From the NCBI GenBank assembly GCA_035968315.1, contig JAVYIN010000002.1, forward strand, positions 186,001 through 250,000: a stretch of DNA of 64,000 nt, in the 5' to 3' direction. Of the stretch, positions 38,204-48,161 are shown piece after piece; positions within the stretch are counted from its first letter, which is position 1, and the number at the start of each line of letters is the position of its first letter. The notes beneath the pieces were generated by a model that did not search any database, was not told where the DNA came from, and worked only from the letters and a program-made list of their open reading frames with translations. The DNA is from Nitrospira sp. Its GTDB lineage: Bacteria > Nitrospirota > Nitrospiria > Nitrospirales > Nitrospiraceae. A program made the translations under genes and the position numbers.

Positions 38204-38971
38204 CTACTTCGCCGGGGTTCCAAATGGAAATTCCTTCAGCACTTCTTCAACCCCGTACTGCGCCAATTCTTCTGCCGTGACGAAGGACCACCGCTGGATA
38301 AAGCCCATGACATCCTCGGTCATCGGCCGCTGCCGTTCGTAGTAATTCCCGACCCAGAGCACCTGCCCGTCTGCCGCCACCGCTTTGACTTCGAATCCAA
38401 CCGAAGCGGCAGGGCTTGCGCCAAGACGGCTGCCGACGCGCTCCTGAAAGACCAACACCTGCCCAATGAGGGCGACATCCGCTTTCAATCGTTTCGCCAG
38501 CAGCGCCGCACCCATTTCAGGAGAGGCCTTCGCATCCGCCGCCGTCAGAGACACCTTGGCCGCATCCCCAGGCGGCAACACCTGCACCCCTTCCCTCCCC
38601 TGAAGCCGCTTCCAGAACAGCTGCGTCACTTTGTCCGCCGCGTAGCCAGGGACCGTCGCCGTCTGCCTGGATAACAGCTCGGCATCGGGCTGGACAGCAA
38701 CCGAAATATCCGACCGCCGCACCCCCTCCGGCGTCGAGAGTTGCGACACTCCTTGATCACGCACTTGCGGCGTCGTGATGGAGGTAAACGGCACCAGTGC
38801 AATGGTTTGGATGGTGTACCGTGGCAGCTCGTTCGACGATTTCGTCGTGACCTTCGCACCGCTGCACCCAACAAACAGAGCCAGCGTGGCATAGACACAC
38901 ACAACGAGGACTGCCTGCTTAGCCAGACGCAGGAGACGCCACTTCTGAAGCCCCGCCCTCTTACGCCTCAC
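38204..38971 (-). CDS. Putative lipoprotein of unknown function inserted in the his cluster
   Basis: 255 residues from a GTG at 38971 with AAGGGG 6 bases upstream, overlapping the hisH stop region. The N-terminus is basic, then LVVCVYATLALFVGC gives a lipobox. The mature part has LPRYTIQTIALVPF and AALLAKRLKADVALIGQVLVFQERVG, reminiscent of lipoproteins that assemble like TolB/GNA1162-type periplasmic proteins. This resemblance is loose. Nothing in it suggests histidine synthesis. Confidence 0.75.
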   Translation of the reverse strand: MRRKRAGLQKWRLLRLAKQAVLVVCVYATLALFVGCSGAKVTTKSSNELPRYTIQTIALVPFTSITTPQVRDQGVSQLSTPEGVRRSDISVAVQPDAELLSRQTATVPGYAADKVTQLFWKRLQGREGVQVLPPGDAAKVSLTAADAKASPEMGAALLAKRLKADVALIGQVLVFQERVGSRLGASPAASVGFEVKAVAADGQVLWVGNYYERQRPMTEDVMGFIQRWSFVTAEELAQYGVEEVLKEFPFGTPAK

Positions 38972-38981
38972 CCTGCACCCC

Positions 38982-39593
38982 TTACGGTTTCCATGATCCA
39001 AAATTCTTGACCAGCTGTAATCCGACAGCCTGGCTCTTTTCCGGGTGGAACTGACAGGCCACCACATTATCTTTCCAAATACTGGAGACAAAGGAAATGC
39101 CGTAGGTCGTGGTCGTCGCCGCAATCTGTTGGTCCACCGGATCGACGAAGTAGGAATGGACAAAGTACCAATTCGACCCGCTGGGAATCCCCGCAAACAC
39201 CGGACACTGCCGCAGCACGTCCACCTGATTCCAGCCCATGTGCGGCACTTTCAGCATGGGATCAGCCGCAAATCGCCGGACCCTGCCTGGAATAATATCC
39301 AGCCCTTTATGAGTGCCGAACTCCTCACTTTCAGTGAAGAGCAGTTGCAGCCCCAGGCAAATCCCCAAGAAAGGTTTACCCGATTGAACCGCCGTCCGAA
39401 CGGAATCGATGAGATCATACTGCGCAAGATTCGCCATACAATCGCCAAAGGCACCAACCCCAGGCAACACCACATGGCTGGCATCCTTGATCGCCGCCAC
39501 ATCGCGCGTCACCACCGCCTGATGCCCCACCGCCTCAAAGGCCTTGGAGACACTGCGCAAATTGCCCATGCCGTAATCGACAATCGCGATCAT
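38982..39593 (-). CDS. hisH: Imidazole glycerol phosphate synthase, glutamine amidotransferase subunit
   Basis: 203 residues from the ATG at 39593 (MIAIVDYGMGNLRSV). Class I amidotransferase with nucleophile Cys in FLGICLGLQLLF and the catalytic His/Glu in CQFHPEKS. Delivers ammonia to HisF. Separated from hisB by a hairpin that looks like a terminator, and from hisA by the lipoprotein gene. Confidence 0.97.
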   Translation of the reverse strand: MIAIVDYGMGNLRSVSKAFEAVGHQAVVTRDVAAIKDASHVVLPGVGAFGDCMANLAQYDLIDSVRTAVQSGKPFLGICLGLQLLFTESEEFGTHKGLDIIPGRVRRFAADPMLKVPHMGWNQVDVLRQCPVFAGIPSGSNWYFVHSYFVDPVDQQIAATTTTYGISFVSSIWKDNVVACQFHPEKSQAVGLQLVKNFGSWKP

Positions 39594-39660
39594 AGAATGT
39601 TGTCCATCCAAAGAAGCGTAACAATACCGCAACCGGCTCCGTCCTGCCACTCCCGTCTTA

Positions 39661-39700
39661 AGAAAACAAAAAGGGACAGGCGCACAGTGCCTGTCCCTTT
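39661..39700 (-). terminator. Terminator-like hairpin between hisB and hisH
   Basis: Minus strand: AAAGGGACAGGC, a 7-base loop, GCCTGTCCCTTT, then TTTGTTTTC. The 12-bp stem and T-rich tail fit an intrinsic terminator. The perfect AAAGGGACAGGC arms also resemble dispersed palindromes linked to REP-associated transposases in other genomes, so a repeat element is an alternative. Confidence 0.75.
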
Positions 39701-39730
39701 CGAATCATCTAGCCGCTGGTCTTCTGCGTC

Positions 39731-40339
39731 CTACAACAGCCCCTTCGTCGAGAGCACTTTTCCGGCCAGCCGCTCTTCCGGCATGGTGGCCTGATCCAGC
39801 GCCTTGGCCAGGCCTTTGAAAATAGCCTCCATGATGTGGTGCGGGTTGCGGCCATACATGAGATTCACATGCAGGTTGAGCCCCCCGTGGGTCACGAAGG
39901 CCTGGAAGAAATCTTCGAACAAGCCGAGGTCGAACGCCTTGATCTTCCGGTCCGGCAGCGCCACGTTGTAGACAAGATAGGGCCGTCCGCTGAGATCCAC
40001 GGTGATCTGCGCCAGCGTTTCGTCGAGCGGCGCCGAAGCGAACCCGAATCGCTTGATCCCCGCCTTCTCACCGAGCGCCTGATGCAGCGCCTTGCCCATG
40101 ACGATGCCGACATCCTCGACCGTGTGGTGTTCATCGATATCGATGTCGCCCTTGGCTTTGACGACCAGATCGAAAAATCCGTGTTTCGCGAGCAACTCCA
40201 GCATATGGTCGAAAAACCGGATGCCGGTGTCGATCTTGCTCTGTCCGCTGCCGTCCAGCGTCCACTCGACGGCAATATCGGTTTCTTTCGTGGCACGGTG
40301 AATCGACGCCTGCCTCGATGCCGCTCCGCGCTTCTTCAT
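39731..40339 (-). CDS. hisB: Imidazoleglycerol-phosphate dehydratase
   Basis: 202 residues, monofunctional (no phosphatase domain). Manganese-binding motifs: [46 protein letters not shown] and [11 protein letters not shown]. Dehydrates imidazole glycerol phosphate to imidazole acetol phosphate. Its ATG overlaps the hisD stop (ATGA). Lys/Arg-rich extra residues precede the conserved start. Confidence 0.97.
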   Translation of the reverse strand: MKKRGAASRQASIHRATKETDIAVEWTLDGSGQSKIDTGIRFFDHMLELLAKHGFFDLVVKAKGDIDIDEHHTVEDVGIVMGKALHQALGEKAGIKRFGFASAPLDETLAQITVDLSGRPYLVYNVALPDRKIKAFDLGLFEDFFQAFVTHGGLNLHVNLMYGRNPHHIMEAIFKGLAKALDQATMPEERLAGKVLSTKGLL

Positions 40340-41619
40340 GAGAACCTGCTTTCAGCCGACTTGGCGTGCGCATCGAACCCTTCGATGTGCGCGAGGCGCA
40401 CGAGATGATCTTTCACCTTCCTCAACTCCTCTTTCGTGTAATGCACGATATTGCTGGTCTTCACATAATCATTGACGGACAAGGCCGAGAAGAACCGCGC
40501 GGACCCGCCGGTGGGCAGCACATGGTTCGGCCCGGCAATGTAGTCGGCCACGGATGGCGGCGTATGCCGACCTAGAAACAAGGCGCCCGCATGCCGGATC
40601 TTCTCCAGATAGTCGAAGGGATTATCCACCGAGAGCGTCAGATGCTCCGCGGCAATTTCATTGGCCACATCGATCGCTTCATCGAGCGTTGTGACGACAA
40701 ACGCCACCGCATGCCGAGCAATGGACTTTGCGGCAATCTTCTCGCGCTGGAGCCCCTTTAACTGACTCCCGATCAGCTTGGACACCTCTTTCGCCAGGCG
40801 CCCGGAGGTCGTCACGAGAAAGACTTGCGCGTCTTCATCATGCTCGGCTTCGCAGAGCAGATCGGCCGCCACATGTTCGGGGTTTGCGTCGTCATCGGCC
40901 ACAACCAGCAATTCGCTCGGGCCGGCCACCATGTCGATCCCCACCGTCCCATACAGCAGCCGCTTGGCGGTCGCCACATAGATATTGCCGGGCCCAACGA
41001 CCTTATCGACTTTGGCAATCGTCTTCGTCCCGTAGGCGAGCGCCGCAACGGCCTGCACCCCCCCCACACGATAGATTTCGGTAACCCCCGCGATATCGGC
41101 CGCGACCAGCAAGTAGGGATTAATGCCTCCTTTTTGCGGCGGCGTCACCATCACGATCCGCTGCACGCCGGCCACCTTGGCGGGAATGGCGCACATAAGG
41201 ACGGACGAGGGATACACCGCTTTGCCACCCGGCACGTAGACGCCCACCGCATCGACCGGCGTCACGACCTGCCCCAGCGTCGCCGTATTATCCTGGTACA
41301 TCCAGGTCTTGGTCCGCTGCCGCTCGTGGAACGCCGTCACCCGTTGCGCGGCAAACCGCAACGCGTCGCCCTCGTCTTTTCTGATGTGGTGGTAGGCCTC
41401 TTTGATTTCTTCCGGTGTGACCCGCAGCATCTCCGGCTTCAAGGCCACGCGATCAAACTGCTTCGTGTACCGGAGCACGGCGCGATCGCCGCCACGCTGC
41501 ACCGCCTGCAGAATCGTCCTGACGACTTTTTCCACGGCATGGCTTTGGGTACTGCCCCGTAGCGCGACTTTTTTGAGCATGGGCGTAAAGGAGCGGTCTG
41601 CCTGAGTGAGAATCTTCAT
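40336..41619 (-). CDS. hisD: Histidinol dehydrogenase
   Basis: 427 residues. NAD-dependent zinc enzyme carrying out the last two oxidations to histidine. Motifs: [44 protein letters not shown], and zinc/catalytic sites in [12 protein letters not shown] and IAAEHLTL. Overlaps hisG by 4 bases upstream and hisB by 4 bases downstream. Confidence 0.98.
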   Translation of the reverse strand: MKILTQADRSFTPMLKKVALRGSTQSHAVEKVVRTILQAVQRGGDRAVLRYTKQFDRVALKPEMLRVTPEEIKEAYHHIRKDEGDALRFAAQRVTAFHERQRTKTWMYQDNTATLGQVVTPVDAVGVYVPGGKAVYPSSVLMCAIPAKVAGVQRIVMVTPPQKGGINPYLLVAADIAGVTEIYRVGGVQAVAALAYGTKTIAKVDKVVGPGNIYVATAKRLLYGTVGIDMVAGPSELLVVADDDANPEHVAADLLCEAEHDEDAQVFLVTTSGRLAKEVSKLIGSQLKGLQREKIAAKSIARHAVAFVVTTLDEAIDVANEIAAEHLTLSVDNPFDYLEKIRHAGALFLGRHTPPSVADYIAGPNHVLPTGGSARFFSALSVNDYVKTSNIVHYTKEELRKVKDHLVRLAHIEGFDAHAKSAESRFS

Positions 41620-42320
41620 GCGCGGGCCTTCGCTTTCTTGGCTCGGCCGGCCGTGGCCGGACTGCCGTTCTTCGATGGCTGGGCCGTCTGTGACGCTGCG
41701 ACCGCTTTCCGGAGCCGGCGGATCAGCTCCATCAACGGTTCGTGTTTCAGTTTCAAACTGGCCCGGTTCGCGATGAAGCGCGCGGTGGACTGGGCGATCA
41801 CATCGACTTCGACGAGATCGTGGGCCTTCAGTGTACTGCCGGTCTCGACGAGATCGACGATCCGGTCGGCCAGTCCGACCACCGGCGCCAGCTCGATCGA
41901 CCCGTAGAGCTTGATGATTTCGACCGGGATCCCGCGCTGATTGAAAAACCGCTCGGTGATCCTGGGATATTTCGTCGCCACACGGACTTTCGACGACAGC
42001 CGGTCATGCGCCACTTCCGCACGGAGCGCGGCGACCGAGATTCTACATGCTCCAAAGAGTAAATCCAATGGTTCATAGACGTCGCTGTCCTGCTCCATCA
42101 AGACGTCTTTGCCGACCACCCCGGCATCGGCCCCCCCATATTCCACGTAGGTCGGGACATCGCTCGGACGCACGATCAGAAACGTCATCCCGATTTCAGG
42201 ACAGGGGAACACCAGCCGCCGGCTTTCCCCAGCCAGCCCGGCTCGTTCATACCCGGCCCGGCGGAAGAGTTCCAGCGTCGGCTCAATCAACTTTCCTTTG
42301 GACAGTGCAATCGTCAGCAT
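41616..42320 (-). CDS. hisG: ATP phosphoribosyltransferase (short form)
   Basis: 234 residues from the ATG at 42320, with AGGGG 5-6 bases upstream. First step of histidine synthesis. Motifs: LTIALSKGKLIEPTLELF, GGADAGVVGKDVLME and the PRPP-binding IVDLVETGSTLKAHDL. It lacks the C-terminal regulatory domain of long HisG, so it is the HisG-S type that needs HisZ, which is not seen in the window. The last 25 residues are a low-complexity Ala/Lys/Ser tail. Confidence 0.96.
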   Translation of the reverse strand: MLTIALSKGKLIEPTLELFRRAGYERAGLAGESRRLVFPCPEIGMTFLIVRPSDVPTYVEYGGADAGVVGKDVLMEQDSDVYEPLDLLFGACRISVAALRAEVAHDRLSSKVRVATKYPRITERFFNQRGIPVEIIKLYGSIELAPVVGLADRIVDLVETGSTLKAHDLVEVDVIAQSTARFIANRASLKLKHEPLMELIRRLRKAVAASQTAQPSKNGSPATAGRAKKAKARA

Positions 42321-42349
42321 AGAATCCCCTACCGGACAGCCGGAGACCG

Positions 42350-43603
42350 TCACGCCTTTTGGCGTTCGATCACCGCCCCCACCGCCCGCAGTTTTTCTTC
42401 AATGCGTTCATAGCCTCGATCCAGATGGTAGACCCGCTGCACATCCGTCGTGCCCTCGGCTGCGAGCCCCGCCAGGATCAACCCGGCGCTGGCGCGCAGA
42501 TCCGACGCCATCACCGGCGCCCCCGTCAGGGTGGGCCGGCCGGTCACGATCAAGCGGTTCCCCTCCACCCGAATGTCCGCCCCCATCCGCCGCAACTCTT
42601 CCACATGCATGAAGCGGCTTTCAAATACCGTCTCCGTCACCACACTCGTGCCCTCAGCCAAGGCCATGACCGCCACCATCTGCGCCTGCATGTCCGTCGG
42701 AAACCCGGGAAACGGCAGCGTCCGGATATCGATCCCCTTCAGCCGCCCCGCCACCTTGATCCGAACCCAATCTGGCCCCACCTGAATCTCGGCGCCCGCT
42801 TCACGCAGCTTCATCAAAAGCGCTTCCAGATGGGCCGGCCGGCAGCGAGTGATCGTCACATCGCCTCTGGTGATGGCCCCGGCGACCAGATGAGTCCCCG
42901 CTTCGATCCGGTCGGGAATGACATCGTGCGCGCCGCCTTGCAGCGCCCGCACGCCTTCAATGGTCACCACATCGGTCCCGGCTCCGGTCACCTTGGCGCC
43001 TCGCCGGCAGAGAAACTCGGCCAGATCGTTGATTTCAGGCTCTTTCGCCGCATTCTCGATGACCGTGGTCCCGTCAGCCAGAGACGCCGCCATCATCAAA
43101 TTCTCCGTGCCCGTCACCGTGGGGGTATCGCAATAGATCCGCGCCCCTTTCAGCCGCGCCGCCTTTGCGGTGATATACCCATGCTCGATGGAAATGTCAG
43201 CCCCTAATTTTGCCAGGCCGGCCAAATGCAGGTTGACCGGGCGTGAGCCAATGGCGCACCCCCCTGGCAACGAGACCTTCGCTTCCCCCCACCGGGCTAA
43301 CAACGGACCGAGGACCAACACCGAAGCCCGCATCGTTTTGACAAGATCGTAGGGCGCTTCCGTGGAATGAATCGCATCGGCCCTGATGACCGCGCGATTG
43401 CCCTCATGGGACACCGTGGCGCCCAACATGCCAAGCAGCTTGCCCATCGTCAGGACATCGACCACCCGCGGGAGATTCGTGATGACACACTCCCCGCCGC
43501 CTAAAATCGTTGAGGCCAGAATGGGAAGGGCGGAGTTCTTCGCGCCGCTGATCGGCACTTCGCCCTGCAGCCGATTCCCACCCGTGATGACAATGTGATC
43601 CAT
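42350..43603 (-). CDS. murA: UDP-N-acetylglucosamine 1-carboxyvinyltransferase
   Basis: 417 residues. Adds enolpyruvate to UDP-GlcNAc, the first committed step of peptidoglycan synthesis. The active-site Cys lies in LPGGCAIGSRPVNLHL (the fosfomycin target); GAKNSALPILASTIL at the N-terminus and FPGFPTDMQAQMVA are also typical. It lies between prmC and hisG in one leftward run. Confidence 0.98.
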   Translation of the reverse strand: MDHIVITGGNRLQGEVPISGAKNSALPILASTILGGGECVITNLPRVVDVLTMGKLLGMLGATVSHEGNRAVIRADAIHSTEAPYDLVKTMRASVLVLGPLLARWGEAKVSLPGGCAIGSRPVNLHLAGLAKLGADISIEHGYITAKAARLKGARIYCDTPTVTGTENLMMAASLADGTTVIENAAKEPEINDLAEFLCRRGAKVTGAGTDVVTIEGVRALQGGAHDVIPDRIEAGTHLVAGAITRGDVTITRCRPAHLEALLMKLREAGAEIQVGPDWVRIKVAGRLKGIDIRTLPFPGFPTDMQAQMVAVMALAEGTSVVTETVFESRFMHVEELRRMGADIRVEGNRLIVTGRPTLTGAPVMASDLRASAGLILAGLAAEGTTDVQRVYHLDRGYERIEEKLRAVGAVIERQKA

Positions 43604-43615
43604 CGTGTTGTCGCC

Positions 43616-44509
43616 TTATCCGAGCTTCCTGGCTATCACCACGCGCTCAATACCCGCCGCATCGTCAACCACCGCCACCGGCGCATAGCCTGCGGTATCC
43701 CGCGCCAATGCACGCACCGCATCCGCCTGCCCCTGTCCGATTTCCATCACGAGCAAACCCTGCGGCACTAAAAACGGCAGGGCATCCTGAAGCAATCGCC
43801 GATGAAACTCTGTGCCCAGCGGGCCGCTCACCAACGCCAGGTGGGGCTCGAAAAGCCGCACTTCCGGCTGAAGCCCCGGCATGTCTCGCTCGGCGATATA
43901 GGGCGGATTCGACACGATGACATCAACACGGCCTTCCAACCCACGACCCGCCAGCGGCGCCAGCAGATCCCCGTGCAACCATTCGATCGCTTCAAGAACC
44001 CCGTGCGTCACAGCGTTGCATTTCGCCACCTGCAAGGCATCGGCGGACCGATCGATCGCCAGCACGCTCGCTCCCCTGAGCGTGGCTGCCAGTGTCACCG
44101 CCAGACAGCCTGAGCCGGTCCCGACATCGACGAGGGTCGCCCTATGCCCCGCACGATGCTGCCGCACCACCTCACGCACCAGCAACTCGGTCTCCGGCCG
44201 TGGGATCAAGACCGAAGGGCTGACCGCAAACTCCAAGCCGCAGAACTCTTGCGTGCCGAGAATATATTGCAGTGGTTCGCAGGCCATTCGCCTGGCGATC
44301 AACGACTCCGCCAGGGCCCAGACAGCGGGAGAGACCAACTGGTCAGGCTGACTCAGCAACTGGTGGCTGCGCACCTTGAGCGCATGCTCCAGCAGCCACA
44401 TCGCCTCCTGCGCCCCGTTGCTCACCCCGGCGTAAACGAAGGACTGCCGGGCCCACGTGAGGAGCGCGCCGACCGTCTTCCGCTCTGGCATGACACACGC
44501 CGTCATCAT
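43616..44509 (-). CDS. prmC: Release factor glutamine methyltransferase
   Basis: 297 residues. N-terminal helical domain, then a SAM-binding domain with LVDVGTGSGCLAVTLA and the catalytic NPPY in VDVIVSNPPYIAERD. Methylates the Gln of the GGQ motif in release factors. It follows prfA by 3 bases, the standard pairing. The second or seventh Met may be the real start. Confidence 0.96.
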   Translation of the reverse strand: MMTACVMPERKTVGALLTWARQSFVYAGVSNGAQEAMWLLEHALKVRSHQLLSQPDQLVSPAVWALAESLIARRMACEPLQYILGTQEFCGLEFAVSPSVLIPRPETELLVREVVRQHRAGHRATLVDVGTGSGCLAVTLAATLRGASVLAIDRSADALQVAKCNAVTHGVLEAIEWLHGDLLAPLAGRGLEGRVDVIVSNPPYIAERDMPGLQPEVRLFEPHLALVSGPLGTEFHRRLLQDALPFLVPQGLLVMEIGQGQADAVRALARDTAGYAPVAVVDDAAGIERVVIARKLG

Positions 44510-44512
44510 TCC

Positions 44513-45592
44513 CTACGCGTTGGCTGTGGCGATCTGCTGCTCCTGGGCCTTCAACGCTTGGACGAATTCGTCCAGATCGCCTTCCATCACCAATTCAAGC
44601 TTATGCAAAGTCATGCCGACCCGATGGTCGGTCACACGATTCTGGGGGAAGTTGTAGGTCCGAATCTTTTCACTCCGCTCACCCGTCCCGACCTGCGACT
44701 TTCGGCTCTGGGCGATCTCCGCGTCGTGCTTCTCGCGCTCCGCTTCCACGATTCGCGCACGCAACGTCCGCATGGCTTTCGTGCGATTCTTCAGTTGCGA
44801 CCGCTCGTCCTGGCAGCTCACCACCACCCCGGTAGGAATATGGGTGATGCGCACGGCGGATTTGGTCGTATTGACACTTTGCCCGCCGGCGCCGGAGGAG
44901 CAGAACGTGTCGATCCGCAGATCGCCCGGATCGATCTTGACATCGATTTCGTCCACTTCCGGCATGACCGCCACCGTCACCGTGGACGTGTGGATCCGGC
45001 CGGCGGCTTCCGTCACCGGCACACGCTGCACCCGATGCACGCCGGCTTCATATTTGAAATGACTATAGGCCCCTTTGCCCTCGATCAAGGCGGTGATGTT
45101 CTTGTACCCGCCAATGCCCGTTTCTGACGCCTCAACCGTATCCACCTTGAACCCCTTCTGTTCCGCATATTTGACATAGAGGCGAAAGAGTTCTCCGGCA
45201 AATAAGGCCGCTTCATCGCCGCCGGTCCCGGCCCGAATTTCCAAGAGCAGGCTCTTGTCATCCCGGGGGTCTTTCGGGATCAAGAATTCTTTCACCTGCT
45301 CTTCCAGCGCGCCCTGCTGCCGTTGCAGCTCGGCGGTTTCCTCGGCGGCCATCTGATGCATCTCGCTGCCGGCCGAGGGATCGGCGAGAATGTGCGCCGC
45401 CTCGTCAAGCTGCCGGGCATTGCCGCGGTAGGTCTCAAACAGCTGGGCGACCGGCTCGAGATCGATCCGCTCCTTGCTGAGCTTGTGCAGCAAGGACGGC
45501 TGACTGGAGACAGAGGGATCCATGAGTTGGTCGGTCAACTCCTGAAATCGCGAGGCCAAGGATTCCCACTTCTTGAGTAAGGCGGCTTCCAT
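44513..45592 (-). CDS. prfA: Peptide chain release factor 1
   Basis: 359 residues. Recognises UAA and UAG. The catalytic GGQ is in CSSGAGGQSVNTTKSAVRITH (about residue 235), preceded by the codon-recognition domain containing the PVT tripeptide (VQRVPVTEAAG). Starts the prfA-prmC-murA-hisGDB run. A terminator for rpmE lies just upstream. Confidence 0.98.
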   Translation of the reverse strand: MEAALLKKWESLASRFQELTDQLMDPSVSSQPSLLHKLSKERIDLEPVAQLFETYRGNARQLDEAAHILADPSAGSEMHQMAAEETAELQRQQGALEEQVKEFLIPKDPRDDKSLLLEIRAGTGGDEAALFAGELFRLYVKYAEQKGFKVDTVEASETGIGGYKNITALIEGKGAYSHFKYEAGVHRVQRVPVTEAAGRIHTSTVTVAVMPEVDEIDVKIDPGDLRIDTFCSSGAGGQSVNTTKSAVRITHIPTGVVVSCQDERSQLKNRTKAMRTLRARIVEAEREKHDAEIAQSRKSQVGTGERSEKIRTYNFPQNRVTDHRVGMTLHKLELVMEGDLDEFVQALKAQEQQIATANA

Positions 45593-45627
45593 CGTGCTCG
45601 TTCCTCAGACACGGCCTCCAGCAGGCC

Positions 45628-45666
45628 AAAAAGAAAAAGACCCTGCCTCGATGCGAAGCAGGGTCT
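45628..45666 (-). terminator. Intrinsic terminator after rpmE
   Basis: Minus strand AGACCCTGC, 11-base loop, GCAGGGTCT, followed by TTTTTCTTTTT. Separates rho-rpmE from prfA. Confidence 0.85.
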
Positions 45667-45687
45667 CTTCTCTGAACCGTCGCGTGG

Positions 45688-45894
45688 CTACTTGTCCTTC
45701 TTCGCGTACTTCTTCTTGAACCGTTCGACACGTCCTTCGGTATCGACGATCTTTTGGGTGCCGGTGAAAAACGGATGGCAGCCCGCACAGATGTCTACGC
45801 TGATATCCCCGATGGTCGTGCGCGTCTTGAATGAGTTGCCACAGGCACAATGAACCGTGGCTTCCCGATACACTGGATGAATTCCCTTTTGCAT
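45688..45894 (-). CDS. rpmE: 50S ribosomal protein L31 (zinc-binding form)
   Basis: 68 residues from the ATG at 45894 ([16 protein letters not shown]). Four Cys-type ligands in HCACGNSF and DICAGCHPF place it in the zinc-binding C+ group, and [18 protein letters not shown] is the family core. Downstream of rho, a common pairing. Confidence 0.97.
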   Translation of the reverse strand: MQKGIHPVYREATVHCACGNSFKTRTTIGDISVDICAGCHPFFTGTQKIVDTEGRVERFKKKYAKKDK

Positions 45895-45990
45895 AACCTG
45901 CGACTCCTTGGCCAACATTCGGTCAGACTCCTGGCACCACGCCAAGAGCGGTACACTCTATCTGAACGGCAGGGGGAGAAACAAGGTCCC

Positions 45991-47238
45991 CTACCGGTTC
46001 ATGGACTGCAAGAACTCCTGGTTGGTCTTGGTCCCGCTGATCTTGTCCATCAAGAACTCCATGGCTTCCATGGTGCCGAGCGGGCTCAGCACCTTGCGCA
46101 GGATCCACATCTTATTGAGCCGGTCCTTATCGACCAGCAATTCCTCTTTGCGGGTCCCGGACTGGCTGATGTCGATGGCCGGGAAGAGGCGCTTATCCGC
46201 CAGCCGGCGATCCAGATGCACTTCCATATTGCCGGTGCCTTTGAATTCTTCAAAGATCACGTCGTCCATGCGGCTGCCGGTATCCACCAGCGCGGTGGCC
46301 ATGATGGTCAAGCTGCCCCCGTGTTCGATATTCCGGGCGGCGCCGAAGAAGCGCTTCGGCCGCTGCAGCGCGTTGGAGTCCAACCCGCCGGAGAGCACTT
46401 TGCCGCTGGGCGGCGCAATGGTGTTATAGGCACGCGCCAACCGCGTGATGCTGTCCAAGAGGATCACGACATCCTTCTTATGCTCGACCAAGCGTTTGGC
46501 CTTTTCCAACACCATTTCAGCCACCTGCGCATGGCGCTGGGGCGGCTCATCGAACGTTGAGCTGATCACTTCCGCCTTGACCTGGCGCTGCCAGTCGGTG
46601 ACTTCTTCCGGCCGCTCATCGATCAACAGCACGATCAGCGTGACTTCCTTGTGATTCTTCAGAATGGCCCGGGCAATCGCCTGCAACAGCATGGTTTTCC
46701 CGGTGCGCGGCGCCGCCACGATCAAACCGCGCTGCCCCTTTCCGATCGGCGTCGTGAGATCCATGACGCGGGTGCAATATTCTTCCCGGTCAAACTCCAG
46801 ATTGAGCCGTTCTTCCGGATACAGCGGGGTGAGGTTGTCGAAGAGAATCTTGTCGCGGGCTACTTCGGGATCTTCGTAATTGACCTTTTCTACCTTCAGC
46901 AGGGCAAAGTACCGCTCGCTCTCCTTCGGCGGGCGGATCTGCCCGGAGACGATGTCGCCGGTGCGCAGGTTGAACCGCCGGATTTGAGAGGGAGAAATAT
47001 AAATGTCGTCGGGACCGGGGAGGTAGTTGGAGTCAGGCGCGCGCAGAAAGCCGAATCCGTCCGGCAAGGTCTCGAGAACCCCTTCGCCAAAGACGACGCC
47101 GTTCTTCTCCGTCTGGCCTTGCAGAATGGCAAAAATCAGTTCCTGCTTCCGCAGATTGGCCGCGCCCTCGATTTTTAGCTCGCGGGCCACATCGTTGAGA
47201 TCGGCAATGGATTTCTGCTTCAACTCCGACAGATACAT
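45991..47238 (-). CDS. rho: Transcription termination factor Rho
   Basis: 415 residues from the ATG at 47238 ([16 protein letters not shown]), which aligns with the E. coli N-terminus. An ATG 24 bases upstream, also with a GGAG site, is a close alternative. The RNA-binding cold-shock domain has [25 protein letters not shown]; Walker A is [11 protein letters not shown], Walker [16 protein letters not shown]. The ring helicase ends untranslated transcripts. Confidence 0.97.
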   Translation of the reverse strand: MYLSELKQKSIADLNDVARELKIEGAANLRKQELIFAILQGQTEKNGVVFGEGVLETLPDGFGFLRAPDSNYLPGPDDIYISPSQIRRFNLRTGDIVSGQIRPPKESERYFALLKVEKVNYEDPEVARDKILFDNLTPLYPEERLNLEFDREEYCTRVMDLTTPIGKGQRGLIVAAPRTGKTMLLQAIARAILKNHKEVTLIVLLIDERPEEVTDWQRQVKAEVISSTFDEPPQRHAQVAEMVLEKAKRLVEHKKDVVILLDSITRLARAYNTIAPPSGKVLSGGLDSNALQRPKRFFGAARNIEHGGSLTIMATALVDTGSRMDDVIFEEFKGTGNMEVHLDRRLADKRLFPAIDISQSGTRKEELLVDKDRLNKMWILRKVLSPLGTMEAMEFLMDKISGTKTNQEFLQSMNR

Positions 47239-47262
47239 GACCTCGCCCTTAGTTGCTTGCAT

Positions 47263-47714
47263 AGATCTCCTATCGAGCCTTCGGCTCTGTTGTCATGAGG
47301 GACGGCTCACGAAATTGATTGACCATTCGAAACAGATGTTAGTGTGTGGTTGAATCCGCGATAGTTCGTCGGGGAGGACGATCCGTGTAGATTATTCGTT
47401 ATTGAAGATTCAGGATATGGTCTCCGAAGCCACTGAGGTGCCGATGACGATCAATACATCCTGCTGGCTTTAGCCTTATGCCCCGACATTCGCAGATCGT
47501 GTGATTTCGCTTTGAGACAGGTTCCGAGAATTGAGTTATTTAAGTGGAGTGAGCCCGCGCAAATTGGAATGCTACGGTGAATGATACCCAGGGACTCTCC
47601 GGTTGTCAACTGAGATTCCTATATTTTTCACGCGGCGCCTCCCGGTTGCGCCAGGCGCCTGCCTCCCATTGAATGAAGAATTCCACTGTGATAAACAGCG
47701 CCGAGGAGCATTGC
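47263..47714. other. Long divergent intergenic region
   Basis: About 450 bases between the rho start and the DUF2203 start. It should contain the rho promoter and leader and the promoter for the rightward small genes. A small GAGCC/GGCTC hairpin lies near 47276-47288 and a GGCGCCT-type repeat near 47635-47662. I found no convincing consensus promoter and no gene. Confidence 0.4.
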
Positions 47715-48128
47715 ATGGCACACGAGCGAGACGATGAACAGCCGGAGCGGGTCTTTACGCTATTCGAGGCCAATCAGTTGATCCCTCAACTCCAGTCCCA
47801 TTTAGCCACTGTTCAGCGTCGAAAAGCCGTTCTGATGGAGACCCGTGACGAAGTCCGGAAAGCCTCCGCACAGGCCGACCATGGGGGCGGAACGCCCGTC
47901 GGCGCGCACTACGTCCGCAGCCTGCAAGAGATCAGCACCAACCTCCACGCCATTCACGAGCTCGGCGTGCACGTCAAAGACATCGATATGGGCCTGTGCG
48001 ACTTTCCCCACCTCCGCGAAGGCCGAATCGTCTATCTCTGCTGGAAACTGGGCGAGAAAGAGATTCGCTGGTGGCATGAGGTCACGAGCGGCTACAACGA
48101 CCGCTGCCCCCTTGAGGATCCGGCCTAA
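47715..48128 (+). CDS. DUF2203 family protein
   Basis: 137 residues from the ATG at 47715, which has GAGGAG 6 bases upstream. FTLFEANQLIPQLQSHL at the start, a helical middle, and the C-terminal VKDIDMGLCDFPHLREGRIVYLCWKLGE with EIRWWHE are the DUF2203 pattern. Cytosolic, function unknown. Followed after 33 bases by a YciI-like gene in the same direction. Confidence 0.85.
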   Translation: MAHERDDEQPERVFTLFEANQLIPQLQSHLATVQRRKAVLMETRDEVRKASAQADHGGGTPVGAHYVRSLQEISTNLHAIHELGVHVKDIDMGLCDFPHLREGRIVYLCWKLGEKEIRWWHEVTSGYNDRCPLEDPA

Positions 48129-48161
48129 CCTCCGGCACACCGTCCATCGAAAAGAGCACCT

